From: Acinetobacter populi
Lineage (GTDB): Bacteria; Pseudomonadota; Gammaproteobacteria; Pseudomonadales; Moraxellaceae
Reading direction: 5' to 3'
Assembly (NCBI RefSeq): GCF_002174125.1
Contig: NZ_NEXX01000003.1
Coordinates: forward strand, 323,749-387,748
DNA: 64,000 bases
In this document: one piece after another, positions 52,097-61,765 of the stretch
Layout: every line of letters starts with the position of its first letter
Numbering within the stretch: the first letter of the stretch is position 1
Program-made: the position numbers and the translations under genes
Notes under the pieces: generated by a model
The model's input: the letters and a program-made list of their open reading frames with translations, nothing else
The model's database searches: none
Told to the model about the DNA's origin: nothing

Positions 52097-52420
52097 ATGA
52101 CCTTTGTCGTTACTGAAAACTGTATTAAATGCAAATATCAAGATTGTGTAGAAGTTTGTCCTGTTGATTGTTTTTATGAAGGTCCCAACTTTCTGGTCAT
52201 CAATCCGGACGAATGTATCGACTGTGCCCTATGTGAGCCAGAATGTCCTGCCAATGCAATCTTCTCCGAAGATGAGCTGCCCGAGGGACAGGAAGTCTTT
52301 ATTGAAATCAATGCAGAACTTTCTCAAACCTGGCCCAACATTACCCAGATTGGCGACCAGCCAGAAGATCGAGAAGACTGGAATGGCAAACCAGACAAAT
52401 TGAAATTTCTGGAACGATAA
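52097..52420 (+). CDS. fdxA: 7Fe ferredoxin FdxA
   Basis: This 107-residue ferredoxin has an N-terminal [3Fe-4S] site ([13 protein letters not shown], where the central position lacks a fourth ligand) and a [4Fe-4S] site ([12 protein letters not shown]). The acidic C-terminal extension ([19 protein letters not shown]) is typical of Azotobacter-type FdI. It transfers electrons in the cytoplasm. Monocistronic. Confidence 0.94.
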   Translation: MTFVVTENCIKCKYQDCVEVCPVDCFYEGPNFLVINPDECIDCALCEPECPANAIFSEDELPEGQEVFIEINAELSQTWPNITQIGDQPEDREDWNGKPDKLKFLER

Positions 52421-52533
52421 TATCATCATAAATTTGAGGGTTATGGCTGTTTTAACCCTCAACATACGTTTGTTGTACATTTTTTTGCAAAGTACATTTT
52501 GTATCTTTCTCACTTTAGCCATAAACTATAAAA

Positions 52534-53292
52534 ATGACGCAAATTATAGCCCCCATTAAATTTAAAAATACTGCAAAGTGCTTTTTACTTCTCAGTTTAT
52601 GTCCATTCATATTATCTGGATGTACCACGACATCAACTCAGCCAATGCAGAGGTTGCCAGAGACTGCCCGAAAAATCATTATCAACCCGCAGCAACCACC
52701 GCAAGCCCCGGCACAGCAAGTCTGGTTACAACAGCCGCCAGCAAATTATCTGGTCTGGTTAAATCAAAGTGATCATAAAGAGCGTGTACAGCAATACGAG
52801 AAATTTTTAAAAGAAAATCGTGTCAACACTGCTGTGCCTACTTATCAACTATTGCGTAATGCAAGAGACTGGGCAAAATGTGGTTATGCACCCTATTCGG
52901 TACCGACACCAGAACTTTGGCAGAATTTATTACCAACATTAAAAATCCTGCAATATTTAGTCGATACCAAAGTCCTTACAAATTATGAAATTACATCAGT
53001 TTATCGGGATTATTCATTAAATATTTGTGCAGGTGGTGCAGCAGGTTCCAAACATGTACACAATGCAGCAATCGATTTTCGCATTGGGCCGGAACAACCC
53101 ACCCAACCTGAAGATATTATCCTGATTGAAGATACCAAAATTAAATTATGTAATTTCTGGACCCAACATGGTCAAACTCTCAATATGGGTCTAGGTGTTT
53201 ATGCTTCTGGGCAAATTCATATTGATACGCAGGGCTACCGTTCATGGGGACCGGATCATACCAGCAATACGTCAATGTGTCGTAATTATTAA
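52534..53292 (+). CDS. M15-type peptidase lipoprotein (D-Ala-D-Ala carboxypeptidase fold)
   Basis: This 252-residue protein has a lipoprotein signal with lipobox LSGC (about residue 29), a Pro/Gln-rich linker (QPPQAPAQQVWLQQPP), and a C-terminal Peptidase_M15 domain. The domain has ITSVYRDYSLN, the zinc motif SKHVHNAAIDFR (SxxHxxxxAxD) and the second histidine motif QIHIDTQGYRSWG. It is a likely envelope murein peptidase anchored in the membrane. No partner genes. The specificity is unknown. Confidence 0.85.
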   Translation: MTQIIAPIKFKNTAKCFLLLSLCPFILSGCTTTSTQPMQRLPETARKIIINPQQPPQAPAQQVWLQQPPANYLVWLNQSDHKERVQQYEKFLKENRVNTAVPTYQLLRNARDWAKCGYAPYSVPTPELWQNLLPTLKILQYLVDTKVLTNYEITSVYRDYSLNICAGGAAGSKHVHNAAIDFRIGPEQPTQPEDIILIEDTKIKLCNFWTQHGQTLNMGLGVYASGQIHIDTQGYRSWGPDHTSNTSMCRNY

Positions 53293-53325
53293 GAAAATCT
53301 CTTCTTTAAAAAATAATCCTCTCAA

Positions 53326-53370
53326 TAAAGCTGATATCTAAAAATAATCATCTTATTCAATTCAGCTTTA
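53326..53370. terminator. Probable terminator between convergent genes
   Basis: AAAGCTGA (53327-53334) and TCAGCTTT (53362-53369) form the stem, with a long AT-rich loop. It is weaker than other terminators in the window. Confidence 0.4.
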
Positions 53371-53397
53371 CTGAGTAGATTTAATTTATATCTCGAA

Positions 53398-54024
53398 TTA
53401 AATTAAAAAATACCGTTCAATAATTAATCTCAAAGGTTTTAAGTAACCTGTAAAAAAATGATTGGCACCCGGCATAATGGTAATCGGATGACGTTGTGGT
53501 TTTGCCCAGTCAATTACATCTTGTAGAGGTGTAATATCATCTTGCTCGCCATGTACAAGTAGAATATCACTATCGATTTGCGGTGTTTGATAATCTACAG
53601 CACCGCGTACAAAACCACAGGGCAAACCTGCGAGTAGTAGTTTTTCAGGTCGCTTTTCCTCGGGAAGTAAATGAAAACTTTTCGACCACACATGGGAACC
53701 AAAGGAGAAACCACCCGCAATAAAGGGCAAATCTGGATATCTTTTTTGCAATTCCAGACTCAACAGTGCCACATCACGACTTTCGCCATTGCCATGATCA
53801 TGTGTTCCTTGGGATTGTCCCATACCACGAAAGCTGGGCCGCCATACTAGACATCCTTTTTCAACCAAAACATCTGTAATCAACTGGGGAATTTTATGCT
53901 GTGGATTTCCCCCCATTAATGGATGGGGATGGGTGACAACTGCAATCGCTTTAATGTCTTCTGGACGATCTTCAAAAATTTCGATTTGTCCGGCTTCACC
54001 TTGAAGGAAAATTTGTTCTGTCAT
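53398..54024 (-). CDS. Alpha/beta-hydrolase (small CocE/DLH-like)
   Basis: This 208-residue protein contains VVTHPHPLMGGNPQHKI (oxyanion loop), FRGMGQSQGTHDHGNGE, the nucleophile elbow GGFSFGSHV (S in GFSFG), ILLVHGEQDDITP with the catalytic aspartate, and the histidine in GANHFFTG. All triad residues are present. No signal peptide. The substrate is unknown. Confidence 0.87.
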   Translation of the reverse strand: MTEQIFLQGEAGQIEIFEDRPEDIKAIAVVTHPHPLMGGNPQHKIPQLITDVLVEKGCLVWRPSFRGMGQSQGTHDHGNGESRDVALLSLELQKRYPDLPFIAGGFSFGSHVWSKSFHLLPEEKRPEKLLLAGLPCGFVRGAVDYQTPQIDSDILLVHGEQDDITPLQDVIDWAKPQRHPITIMPGANHFFTGYLKPLRLIIERYFLI

Positions 54025-54145
54025 AACACACCTATTTTGTCCATGCCTATTCTAGCAAGTATTCAGGCAATACAAATCAGTTCTTGGCATAAATTTCAGC
54101 ATTTGTTACAGTATTTAAACTCCATTTCAAATTTGTCCGATCATT

Positions 54146-54925
54146 ATGTTTATTGTTATTTCTCCTGCAAAAACACTCGATTATGAATCAGAACTTGCCA
54201 CCGAGCAATTTACCCAGCCGCGTTGTCTAGAGCAATCCGCAGAATTGATCGAAAGCTGTCGCAAACTTTCTGCTACACAATTAGCCAGCTTAATGAAAAT
54301 CAGTGATAAATTGGCCACCTTAAATGTTGAACGCTTTCGTGATTGGCAAAAAGATTTCGACTTACATAATGCCAGACAAGCTATTTTTGCCTTTAAAGGT
54401 GATGTTTATACCGGGCTTGATGTGGAAACCTTATCTATACAGGATATTGAATTTGCCCAACAACATTTACGCATTCTTTCAGGTTTGTATGGTTTATTAC
54501 GTCCACTGGATTTAATGCTGCCGTATCGTCTGGAAATGGGAACAAAACTAAAAAATGAACGCGGATCAGATTTATATCAATTCTGGGGAGATCGGATTAG
54601 TACTTTATTAAAACAGGATATGCAGCAACAAAAAGATGATGTTCTGATTAATCTTGCTTCTGATGAATACTATAAAGCTGTACAAGAAAATATTTTAAAT
54701 GCAAATATTATCAAACCTGTATTTTTAGATCAAAAAAATGGCAAATATAAAGTCATTAGTTTTTATGCAAAAAAAGCCCGAGGCTTAATGTCACGCTTTA
54801 TTATCCAAAATCGTCTCACACAGCCTGAACAATTGAAAGCGTTTGATCTGGATGGTTATTATTTTGATGAAGAAAACTCAAATGCATCTGAATATGTATT
54901 TAAGCGCGATGAAGTGATTGAATAA
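54146..54925 (+). CDS. yaaA: Peroxide stress protein YaaA (UPF0246)
   Basis: This 259-residue protein starts [15 protein letters not shown] and contains [54 protein letters not shown] and [14 protein letters not shown], all family hallmarks. YaaA limits intracellular free iron and oxidative DNA damage during peroxide stress and is under OxyR in E. coli. No OxyR site was recognised here. Confidence 0.94.
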   Translation: MFIVISPAKTLDYESELATEQFTQPRCLEQSAELIESCRKLSATQLASLMKISDKLATLNVERFRDWQKDFDLHNARQAIFAFKGDVYTGLDVETLSIQDIEFAQQHLRILSGLYGLLRPLDLMLPYRLEMGTKLKNERGSDLYQFWGDRISTLLKQDMQQQKDDVLINLASDEYYKAVQENILNANIIKPVFLDQKNGKYKVISFYAKKARGLMSRFIIQNRLTQPEQLKAFDLDGYYFDEENSNASEYVFKRDEVIE

Positions 54926-54975
54926 CTCTCTTGATCATCATTAAATAGGGTTTGTTATCCCCTCTTTTAAAAGCA

Positions 54976-55003
54976 GCTTAAGCAAAAAATGCTTTGCTTA
55001 AGC
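54976..55003. terminator. Perfect inverted repeat downstream of yaaA
   Basis: GCTTAAGCAAA (54976-54986) and TTTGCTTAAGC (54993-55003) give an 11-bp stem with a 6-base loop. There is no long T-run. It may end yaaA or be the edge of the adjacent repeat block. Confidence 0.5.
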
Positions 55004-55027
55004 TTAACATTTGAATAACTGGCAAAT

Positions 55028-55210
55028 ATCCCTACAACTCACAGCATAGCTGCTCGCCTTGCACTAGGGTAAAACAATGTTTTGCTTATCCTTGCAACTC
55101 ACAGCATAGCTACAGCTCGCCTTGCGCAAAGGGCAAACAGTGTTTTGCTTATCCTTGTAACTCGCAGCATAGCTGCTCGCCTTGCGCAAGGGACGAGCAA
55201 TGCTCGTCTT
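55028..55210. repeat. Three tandem palindromic units at the 3' end of grxD
   Basis: Three imperfect copies at 55028-55087, 55088-55150 and 55151-55210 (60, 63 and 60 bp) share CAGCATAGCTGCTCGCCTTG and end ...GCTTATCCTTG or its variant. Each holds small palindromes, e.g. CCTTGCGCAAGG and GACGAGCAATGCTCGTC. The unit boundary falls in the grxD stop codon, so the array seems to have grown from the gene's 3' end. Spacing and internal symmetry are not those of a CRISPR. Confidence 0.75.
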
Positions 55211-55547
55211 ATCCTTGCTCAGGACTGTGTTCTTCGATCAGGGTACGTAATTCACCATTCTGGAACATTTCCAGCATAATGTCGCTACCACCAACCAATT
55301 CACCTGCCACCCATAATTGTGGGAAAGTTGGCCAGTTGGCAATTTTTGGTAAAGTTGCACGAATATCAGGATTTTCCAGAATATTCACATAAGCGAATGG
55401 GCGACCAATCTGGCTCAAAACTTCTACTGCACGGGCAGAAAAGCCACACTGTGGAAATTGTGGTGTACCTTTCATATAAAGCAATACCGCATGTTTGGCA
55501 ATTTGATCACGGATCAACGCTTCGGTATCACGTACTTGTTCGGTCAT
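55209..55547 (-). CDS. grxD: Monothiol glutaredoxin GrxD
   Basis: This 112-residue protein has the CGFS active site (C34-S37) in PQFPQCGFSARAVEVL, then WPTFPQLWVAGELVGGSDIMLEM, the glutathione and cluster-binding loops. It carries and transfers [2Fe-2S] clusters. Its last codons (EQG, stop) form the first bases of the tandem repeat immediately downstream. Confidence 0.95.
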   Translation of the reverse strand: MTEQVRDTEALIRDQIAKHAVLLYMKGTPQFPQCGFSARAVEVLSQIGRPFAYVNILENPDIRATLPKIANWPTFPQLWVAGELVGGSDIMLEMFQNGELRTLIEEHSPEQG

Positions 55548-55703
55548 GGTGTATTCCTCTTTATCAATCTGCCTATTATAGACAAAACATCCTCATTGCG
55601 TAGTACCAATTGGTTTTTTCGACAAAAATATCGGCGTTCAGGCTTTCTTTTATTACAATATTTTGCTTAGATTAACACTTTGTTTTTGTATAAAGAGATA
55701 GAA

Positions 55704-56915
55704 ATGAACCAGTATACGCCCGCACCAATTCAAAGCGATCAACCTAGTCATTTGATGCCAACCTATGGTCGTCAACAGATCGCCTTTGTCCGAGGTCGAG
55801 GTTCATATCTTTATACCGAAGATGGCACGGAATATTTAGATGCATTGACCGGAATTGCTGTGTGTGGTTTAGGTCATGCTCACCCTGTGATTGCCGATGC
55901 CATTGCAGAGCAAGCACATACCTTGATTCATACCAGTAATATTTTTGAAATTCCATGGCAAACCGCTGCTGCACAAAAACTTGCCGAAGTTTCCGGCATG
56001 GACGAGATATTTTTCTCTAATAGCGGTGCAGAATCCAATGAAGGTGCAATTAAAATTGCCCGTAAATATGGTAATGATCGGGGTATTCACAACGGTAAGA
56101 TTATCGTTGCCGATCATTCTTTTCATGGTCGTACCATTGCAACATTATCCGCAACTGGCAATAAAAAAGTTCAGGCAGGTTTTGAGCCATTGGTTGATAG
56201 CTTTTTACGCGTACCTTATGGTGATGTCGCAGCCATTGCCCAACTTGCCAGTGAACGTGATGATATTGTTGCCATTTTTGTTGAACCGATTCAGGGTGAA
56301 GGCGGTGTTAATACTGCACCACAAGGTTTTCATTATCTAGAGCAATTACGTGAATTGTGTGACCAGCACAATTGGTTATTGATGCTGGATGAGGTTCAAA
56401 CCGGGAATGGTCGTACAGGTAAATATTTTGCCTACCAACACACCACCATCAAGCCTGATGTACTCACCACAGCCAAAGGCTTAGGTAATGGCTTCCCAAT
56501 TGGTGCGGTGATGGTGGCAGGTCCAGCGGTGGGTGTACTGGCAGCTGGTAATCATGGTTCAACTTATGGTGGTACAGCACTGGGCAGTCGTGTGGTCTAT
56601 ACAGTCATTGATACCATTTTAAAAGAAAATGCCGTAGAAAATGCTGCACAGATTGGGCAATATCTGGTTGAGCAGTTTACTGCCCGCCTTGCACATCTGA
56701 ATGTCACAGTGCGTGGTTTTGGCATGATGATTGGGATTGAATTACCCAAAGATTGCGCCGAACTGGTCGCCATCGCACGTGATACAAAACAATTAATTAT
56801 TAATGTGACTGCCGGTCATGTGGTACGTTTATTACCACCATTAAACATGACACAGCAACAGGCAGATGACTTACTTGATCGTCTAGTACCAGTTATTCAG
56901 GACTTTTTAAAATAA
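55704..56915 (+). CDS. argD: Acetylornithine-type aminotransferase (class III PLP)
   Basis: This 403-residue enzyme starts at 55704 after AAAGAGATAGAA. It contains LTGIAVCGLGHAHPVI, FFSNSGAESNEGAIKIAR, the aspartate-containing LMLDEVQTGNGRTGKYFAYQ and the PLP-lysine segment LTTAKGLGNGFPIGAVM. It fits ArgD (N-acetylornithine transamination in arginine synthesis), which may also serve succinyl-diaminopimelate. It is not clustered with other arg genes. A terminator follows. Confidence 0.9.
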   Translation: MNQYTPAPIQSDQPSHLMPTYGRQQIAFVRGRGSYLYTEDGTEYLDALTGIAVCGLGHAHPVIADAIAEQAHTLIHTSNIFEIPWQTAAAQKLAEVSGMDEIFFSNSGAESNEGAIKIARKYGNDRGIHNGKIIVADHSFHGRTIATLSATGNKKVQAGFEPLVDSFLRVPYGDVAAIAQLASERDDIVAIFVEPIQGEGGVNTAPQGFHYLEQLRELCDQHNWLLMLDEVQTGNGRTGKYFAYQHTTIKPDVLTTAKGLGNGFPIGAVMVAGPAVGVLAAGNHGSTYGGTALGSRVVYTVIDTILKENAVENAAQIGQYLVEQFTARLAHLNVTVRGFGMMIGIELPKDCAELVAIARDTKQLIINVTAGHVVRLLPPLNMTQQQADDLLDRLVPVIQDFLK

Positions 56916-56941
56916 TCTAAGTCAAGCAGTTGTTTGATGTT

Positions 56942-56976
56942 AAAAAGAAGTTGTCCCTATGACAGCTTCTTTTTGT
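56942..56976. terminator. Bidirectional intrinsic terminator
   Basis: AAAAAGAAG (56942-56950) pairs with CTTCTTTTT (56966-56974), with inner TGTC/GACA pairing. It lies between argD and the convergent phospholipase-D gene. Confidence 0.82.
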
Positions 56977-56988
56977 ATTAAATCCATC

Positions 56989-58551
56989 TTACATTAACCA
57001 CTCTACAGGAAAAATTGCAGCAAATTTAATCATAAATCGTTGGAACTTATTGGATTCAGGTTCTTTGCTATGTGTAATTTGTTTTCCATCCTCAGTATAT
57101 TCAATCCAGATAATCTCTCCTTGTGCATCAAGTTTAAGTTGATATGCAATCTGGGGTAAGTATTGATCCAATGACTGAGAGATACGATCCTGCAAGCGAT
57201 CAGACTCGACCACCAAACCTACTTCGGTATTCAGGTTGGCAGATCGTGGATCAAAATTAAATGAACCAATAAACACTTTGCCATCAATATCAAAGAATTT
57301 TGCATGCAAACTAGAATTATTTTTGCCCTTAGCAGGGATAATATTTCCGGTAATCAGTTCATACCAAGTCGGTTTATCCCGATGGATATAGGGTTTAAAT
57401 TCATAAAGCTGTACCCCGTTTTTAAGTAGGTCTTTACGATATTTCTGATAAAAGGCATGCACCACAGCGACATCATTGGCCAAAAATGAATTGGTTAAAA
57501 TCCGTACATCAACACCGCGATTTGCCAGTGATGATAAATATTGTTCGCCTCGTTGTGTCGGCACAAAATATGCAGACACCAGTTCCAAATGCTGTTTTGG
57601 CTGCCCCATCAATTGATACATTTGATGATAAATCAGTTCGTTGCCGGTTGCCTGACCCGTGATTTTTTTCGGTGAATCTGCAACAAAATGAGCCACTGCC
57701 CATTCCACCGGATCATCCTGTAAATGAACTTTTAATAATTCTTGTGCTTGCCGAATTTTCTCATCAACATTCTGATCATGAAGGTGATACGCAGCATAGT
57801 TTTGTCTTAACTGCTCTAGTTGCTGCTCATCGCCTGAACCAATCAATTGCTGTACCGGATAACTTAACCGATCATTCCAGAATTCCAGATAAACTGTATT
57901 GGCATGTTGAACCGCATGACCATAAAACAAAATATCCATATCGGTGAACTGGAACTGTTCACTGGCATCAAAATATTCACTGCTAATATTACGCCCGCCT
58001 GTCACGGCAATAATCCCATCAGCAATAATCAATTTATTATGCATACGATGGTTAATATGTTTTAAGCGCAAAATATAATCCAATACCCGTAAATGGCGAA
58101 ATTTATAAGGATTAAAAAATCTGATTTGAATATTCGGATGTTTTACCAATGTTTTTAAGGTAGGATCCAGCTGTGTCCCATTTTGATCATCAATCAGCAA
58201 ACGAACCTGCACACCACGATCCGCAGCTTTTAAAAGTTCAGAAAGCATCAGATGACCAATAAAATCATCTTTCCAAATATAATATTGTAAATCCAGATGA
58301 TGCTGTGCATGGCGAATCAAATAGACTCTCGACGCAATACTAATAAAGGCATCGTTTAAGCCCAGATAAGCAGTAAGCCCCTGATCGATTTTTTCCTGAA
58401 CATTGGTTTCATTCAACCAATACGACATTTCAGGTTTAAACGGTTTCTCAGGTTTAGTCTGATTCATTGGTAAACCACATCCTGTAATCCCAATACATAG
58501 CAAAGTAATGATAAAAATGATGGGTATGATTCTAAAGCAAATAGGCATCAT
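56989..58551 (-). CDS. clsC: Phospholipase-D-superfamily lipoprotein, cardiolipin synthase C-like
   Basis: This 520-residue protein has a lipoprotein-like N-terminus (ITGC, about C25) and two HKD motifs: HNKLIIADGIIAVTGGRN and HAKFFDIDGKVFIGSFNFDPRS. The paired HKD layout with HLDLQYYIWKDDFIGHLML matches ClsC/YmdC, which makes cardiolipin from phosphatidylglycerol and phosphatidylethanolamine. The usual ClsC partner YmdB-like macro protein is elsewhere in this window (48369), not adjacent. The symbol is by similarity only. Confidence 0.85.
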   Translation of the reverse strand: MMPICFRIIPIIFIITLLCIGITGCGLPMNQTKPEKPFKPEMSYWLNETNVQEKIDQGLTAYLGLNDAFISIASRVYLIRHAQHHLDLQYYIWKDDFIGHLMLSELLKAADRGVQVRLLIDDQNGTQLDPTLKTLVKHPNIQIRFFNPYKFRHLRVLDYILRLKHINHRMHNKLIIADGIIAVTGGRNISSEYFDASEQFQFTDMDILFYGHAVQHANTVYLEFWNDRLSYPVQQLIGSGDEQQLEQLRQNYAAYHLHDQNVDEKIRQAQELLKVHLQDDPVEWAVAHFVADSPKKITGQATGNELIYHQMYQLMGQPKQHLELVSAYFVPTQRGEQYLSSLANRGVDVRILTNSFLANDVAVVHAFYQKYRKDLLKNGVQLYEFKPYIHRDKPTWYELITGNIIPAKGKNNSSLHAKFFDIDGKVFIGSFNFDPRSANLNTEVGLVVESDRLQDRISQSLDQYLPQIAYQLKLDAQGEIIWIEYTEDGKQITHSKEPESNKFQRFMIKFAAIFPVEWLM

Positions 58552-58645
58552 ATTTTAAAAATGAAAATTGCTTGGCGTTTTAACATAGCATGTAATGCCA
58601 TGCAGACGTTACATTCGGTGAAGAAAATGTTATCTCGTACAATTG

Positions 58646-58680
58646 CGTTGTACTTCTAAAAAACTATTTAAAGTACAACG
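58646..58680. repeat. Inverted repeat with GTTGTACTT arms
   Basis: CGTTGTACTT (58646-58655) and AAGTACAACG (58671-58680) are perfectly complementary around a 15-base loop. The arm core GTTGTACT is shared with the nested repeat at 50090-50154. Confidence 0.5.
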
Positions 58681-58748
58681 TCAGTTAGAGAGTGGATACA
58701 ATAAAAAAGACATAAATAGATCATAAGATTTGGAAACACAATAAAAAC

Positions 58749-59663
58749 TTATCGTCCACCCGGCAATTGGGCAAAAAAGTTTTTTAGTGTTTCAATACAG
58801 CGAGTAATTTTTACCGGTTGCTGTTCACGCTTTAAAATCACCGCATACAAAATATATTCCGGTAACTTCCAGTTAGGTAAAATCTCAATTAATTCCGATT
58901 TTCTCAACTCATGTTGTGCATCAAGATAGAGTATTCTGGCAATACCATGACCATTTTGGCACAGCGTTTTTGCCACAAACACATTGTTAGTCTGAATACG
59001 TACAGGCATTTCAATCTGTACTTTCTCGCCACTTGTTGCATGGGTAAAACTAAACTTCGAATAATCCGTCATCAGATCAATCGGTAATAATTCATGCTTG
59101 ATCAAGTCCTGAGGACAGTCAATTGGAGGATTCTGATTTAGATATGAGGGTGATACCAATAGTACCTGTTCAACCCGAGCCATCGGAATAAATTCATAAT
59201 CGTCGCGCTGTTCCATTTTGGGACTCATGCGAATCGCAATATCAATATGCTGATCAACCAGATCAACATAATGATGTGCTGCCTCAATTCGAACTTTTAA
59301 ACTGCTATGTGCCATCATCCACTGTGATAATGCAGGCACAATATGCATTGCCCCCAACTCAGGTGTGGTAGCAAGACGCAATTCTCCAATGAGATTATCC
59401 TGCAACTCACTGATTCGGATTTTACCCCGTTCCGCAGCTGCCATCATTTCCTGACAACTTTGATAAAAAGCCTGCCCCACTTCGGTCAAACTAATCTTTC
59501 GGGTAGAACGATGCAATAATGTTACATTCATTTCTTGTTCTAATGAGCGTATTTGCTGGCTTACAGCACTTGTTGTAATACCGAGTTCTTTAGCTGCCCC
59601 ACTAAAAGAATTACGCTCTACCACACAAGCAAAAACACCCATTGCTCGTAAATTATCTAACAT
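58749..59663 (-). CDS. LysR-family transcriptional regulator (CrgA-like subgroup)
   Basis: This 304-residue protein has the HTH NLRAMGVFACVVERNSFSGAAKELGITTSAVSQQIRSLEQEMNVTLLHRSTRKISLTEVG and the effector domain GELRLATTPELGAMHIVPAL. Family features of the CrgA/DhcR group are clear. It is not divergent from a metabolic gene and the target is unknown. It lies downstream of nlpD on the same strand. Confidence 0.9.
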   Translation of the reverse strand: MLDNLRAMGVFACVVERNSFSGAAKELGITTSAVSQQIRSLEQEMNVTLLHRSTRKISLTEVGQAFYQSCQEMMAAAERGKIRISELQDNLIGELRLATTPELGAMHIVPALSQWMMAHSSLKVRIEAAHHYVDLVDQHIDIAIRMSPKMEQRDDYEFIPMARVEQVLLVSPSYLNQNPPIDCPQDLIKHELLPIDLMTDYSKFSFTHATSGEKVQIEMPVRIQTNNVFVAKTLCQNGHGIARILYLDAQHELRKSELIEILPNWKLPEYILYAVILKREQQPVKITRCIETLKNFFAQLPGGR

Positions 59664-59773
59664 AATCGCTCACAGCTTTGTTATTTTTACATATTCGATG
59701 AGCGATTATACAAGAAAATCGATTTCAATATAAGGGCTTTGAATATAAACCACGCGTACTAAAGCTGAGTAAA

Positions 59774-60604
59774 TTAACTGATAGGTAATACTGTGGTCGG
59801 GTCAATCGGTTTTCCATCCAGACGAATCTGGAATTGCAACATGGTACTGGAGGCGCCACTATTGCCCATTTCGGCAATTTTTTGTCCGCTAGTAACGCGA
59901 TCGCCAACTTTAACCAGCAATTTACTGTTGTGGGCATATGCTGTGATATAACCATTACTGTGACGAATCAGAATTAATTTGCCATATTCGGTTAAACCAT
60001 CATCGGCATATACCACTTCACCATTGGCCGCCGCATAAATCGGATCACCAATTTTTCCACCAAAATAAATGCCTTTTCGATTTTGATTGAGATCAAAACG
60101 CGCAACAACTGGTCCTGAACTCGGAACAACCCATTTAATCTGGCTATTGGTGACAGCCGCATTGCCCGGATTGATCTGTGGTGCTGTCGTTGCCCCTAAT
60201 CCAACTTGCGGCGTTGTAGGCTGTACAGGAACTGTCCGCGTTGGCACTGTTGCAGTTTGTGCCTGCGTCGCAATACTCTGCCGCTTGATTTCTGGTGCTG
60301 CTTCAATCGGTGTTCCGCGTACCAATCGGGTCGAGGATTTGTCATTGTCACGCAATCTTAAGGATTGATTGACGTAAATTTTATCAACTGCATCAATATT
60401 ATTTAAACGCGCAACATCCATGTAATTGAGGCCGTATTTTGCAGCAATTTTACTTAGGCTATCACCCGGCTGTACAGTATAGAACTCGGGCACATAAAAT
60501 ACTCGAGAACTATTTACGGTTGGCTTTGAGGCACAACCAACAATCAATACTGTACTTGCAAGAAGACTTGCCGATAAGATTGTCTTTATAGATTTATTAT
60601 TCAT
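59774..60604 (-). CDS. nlpD: NlpD-like LysM/degenerate-LytM amidase activator (lipoprotein)
   Basis: The start at 60604 gives 276 residues. It has a lipoprotein signal (lipobox VGC, about C24), one LysM domain (FYTVQPGDSLSKIAAKYGLNYMDVARLNN), a Pro/Thr/Gln-rich linker, and a C-terminal LytM/M23 domain. The M23 zinc ligands are lost: the HxxxD region reads KGIYFGGKIGDPIYA and the HxH reads MLQFQIR, with H only in RHSNG and YAHNS. It therefore should not cut murein but activate an AmiC-type amidase in cell separation, as NlpD does. It follows surE, the standard order, though pcm and rpoS are absent. Confidence 0.9.
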   Translation of the reverse strand: MNNKSIKTILSASLLASTVLIVGCASKPTVNSSRVFYVPEFYTVQPGDSLSKIAAKYGLNYMDVARLNNIDAVDKIYVNQSLRLRDNDKSSTRLVRGTPIEAAPEIKRQSIATQAQTATVPTRTVPVQPTTPQVGLGATTAPQINPGNAAVTNSQIKWVVPSSGPVVARFDLNQNRKGIYFGGKIGDPIYAAANGEVVYADDGLTEYGKLILIRHSNGYITAYAHNSKLLVKVGDRVTSGQKIAEMGNSGASSTMLQFQIRLDGKPIDPTTVLPIS

Positions 60605-60806
60605 CAACAAAGGTGCTGCCCAAGCCATTCATCTATCCAATCAATCAAGGTATTTGCCGTAGCATAACAAATCAAAAAGAAAAGTTTATATCTCTTTATC
60701 GGGAATGAAACAAACTCATAACATAACTGCGGATAATTGCCTGCTTTTTAAACAAAAAAGCGCGCTTATCACCTACTCACCACCAATTGCACTACAGCCC
60801 AAACGA

Positions 60807-61616
60807 TCAGGTCTGTTCACCAATACCACTCTGTGTTGAGGGTGCTTGTGTTGACAAAATCCGGTTTAACTCATGCAACACTTCATAATTGGTCGCATCC
60901 ATCTGTATCGGGGTAATACTAATGGCATCATTGGCAATCGCATAAAAGTCGGATTGAATGCCTTCAACTTTACCTGGTGCAGCCACTGCTTCGCCTGAAA
61001 GTCCAATCCAGTAAACCTGACGGCCCCGTGGATCAACTTGTGTAGTTATCGGTTTTGACTGTGATCGCTGTCCAAGATGGGTAATGTGTACACCGGAATA
61101 ATGTGCAACATCGGGAATATTAATATTAAAAATATGTCTTGCCGGCAATTGTGGCAAACCACTTTGAATAAACGATTTGACCCACTGTGCCGCTTTTTCA
61201 TAATCCTTGGGATCCTGATAAGTCCGTACATGTTGTCCACAAAAAGATACGGCGATTGCTGGCTGCTTCATTAAACGGCCTTCAAATGCAGCCCCCACTG
61301 TGCCGGAATACAAAACATCATCCCCCAGATTCGGACCGCTATTAATACCGCTGACCACCAGATCAAATTCTCTGTCACTAAATAATCCGTTCATGGACAA
61401 ATAGACACAATCTGCTGGCGTACCATTCACGGCCCAGACGTCTTTGGAAATTTGAATAGGTCGTAATGGACGATCCAGCGTTAAGGCCGAAGAGTATCCA
61501 CTTCTCTCACTTTCCGGCGCCACAATCGTGACATGTGCAATTTCACGCAAGGCATTGGCCAGCGCAATTATTCCCGGTGCAAAAACACCGTCATCGTTGG
61601 AAATCAATATATTCAC
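60807..61616 (-). CDS. surE: 5'/3'-nucleotidase SurE
   Basis: This 269-residue protein has the metal-binding NDDG (D8, D9) in [16 protein letters not shown], then [25 protein letters not shown] and [30 protein letters not shown]. It dephosphorylates nucleoside monophosphates and short polyphosphates in stationary-phase survival. It is upstream of nlpD, as in the conserved surE-nlpD region, with a gap of about 200 bases. Confidence 0.95.
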   Translation of the reverse strand: MNILISNDDGVFAPGIIALANALREIAHVTIVAPESERSGYSSALTLDRPLRPIQISKDVWAVNGTPADCVYLSMNGLFSDREFDLVVSGINSGPNLGDDVLYSGTVGAAFEGRLMKQPAIAVSFCGQHVRTYQDPKDYEKAAQWVKSFIQSGLPQLPARHIFNINIPDVAHYSGVHITHLGQRSQSKPITTQVDPRGRQVYWIGLSGEAVAAPGKVEGIQSDFYAIANDAISITPIQMDATNYEVLHELNRILSTQAPSTQSGIGEQT

Positions 61617-61765
61617 GTAAAATCTCTACAAAACTTATATAGCGAAACTAAAAACAGTTGGGTATTGTAAACGCAATTTAACGTGTAATGTCACTTATTG
61701 ATATTTCATCTACGATTGACGTACGTGTCAAATGTGAACATGCCCCAATAAAGGTAATTTTTATA

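Noticed and set aside
55028..55210. CRISPR array
   Set aside because: Units are contiguous, with no unique spacers, only three copies, and no cas genes.
55082..55279. 65-codon open frame across the tandem repeat
   Set aside because: It is generated by the repeat and by grxD on the other strand. It has no ribosome-binding site and a repetitive, biased composition.
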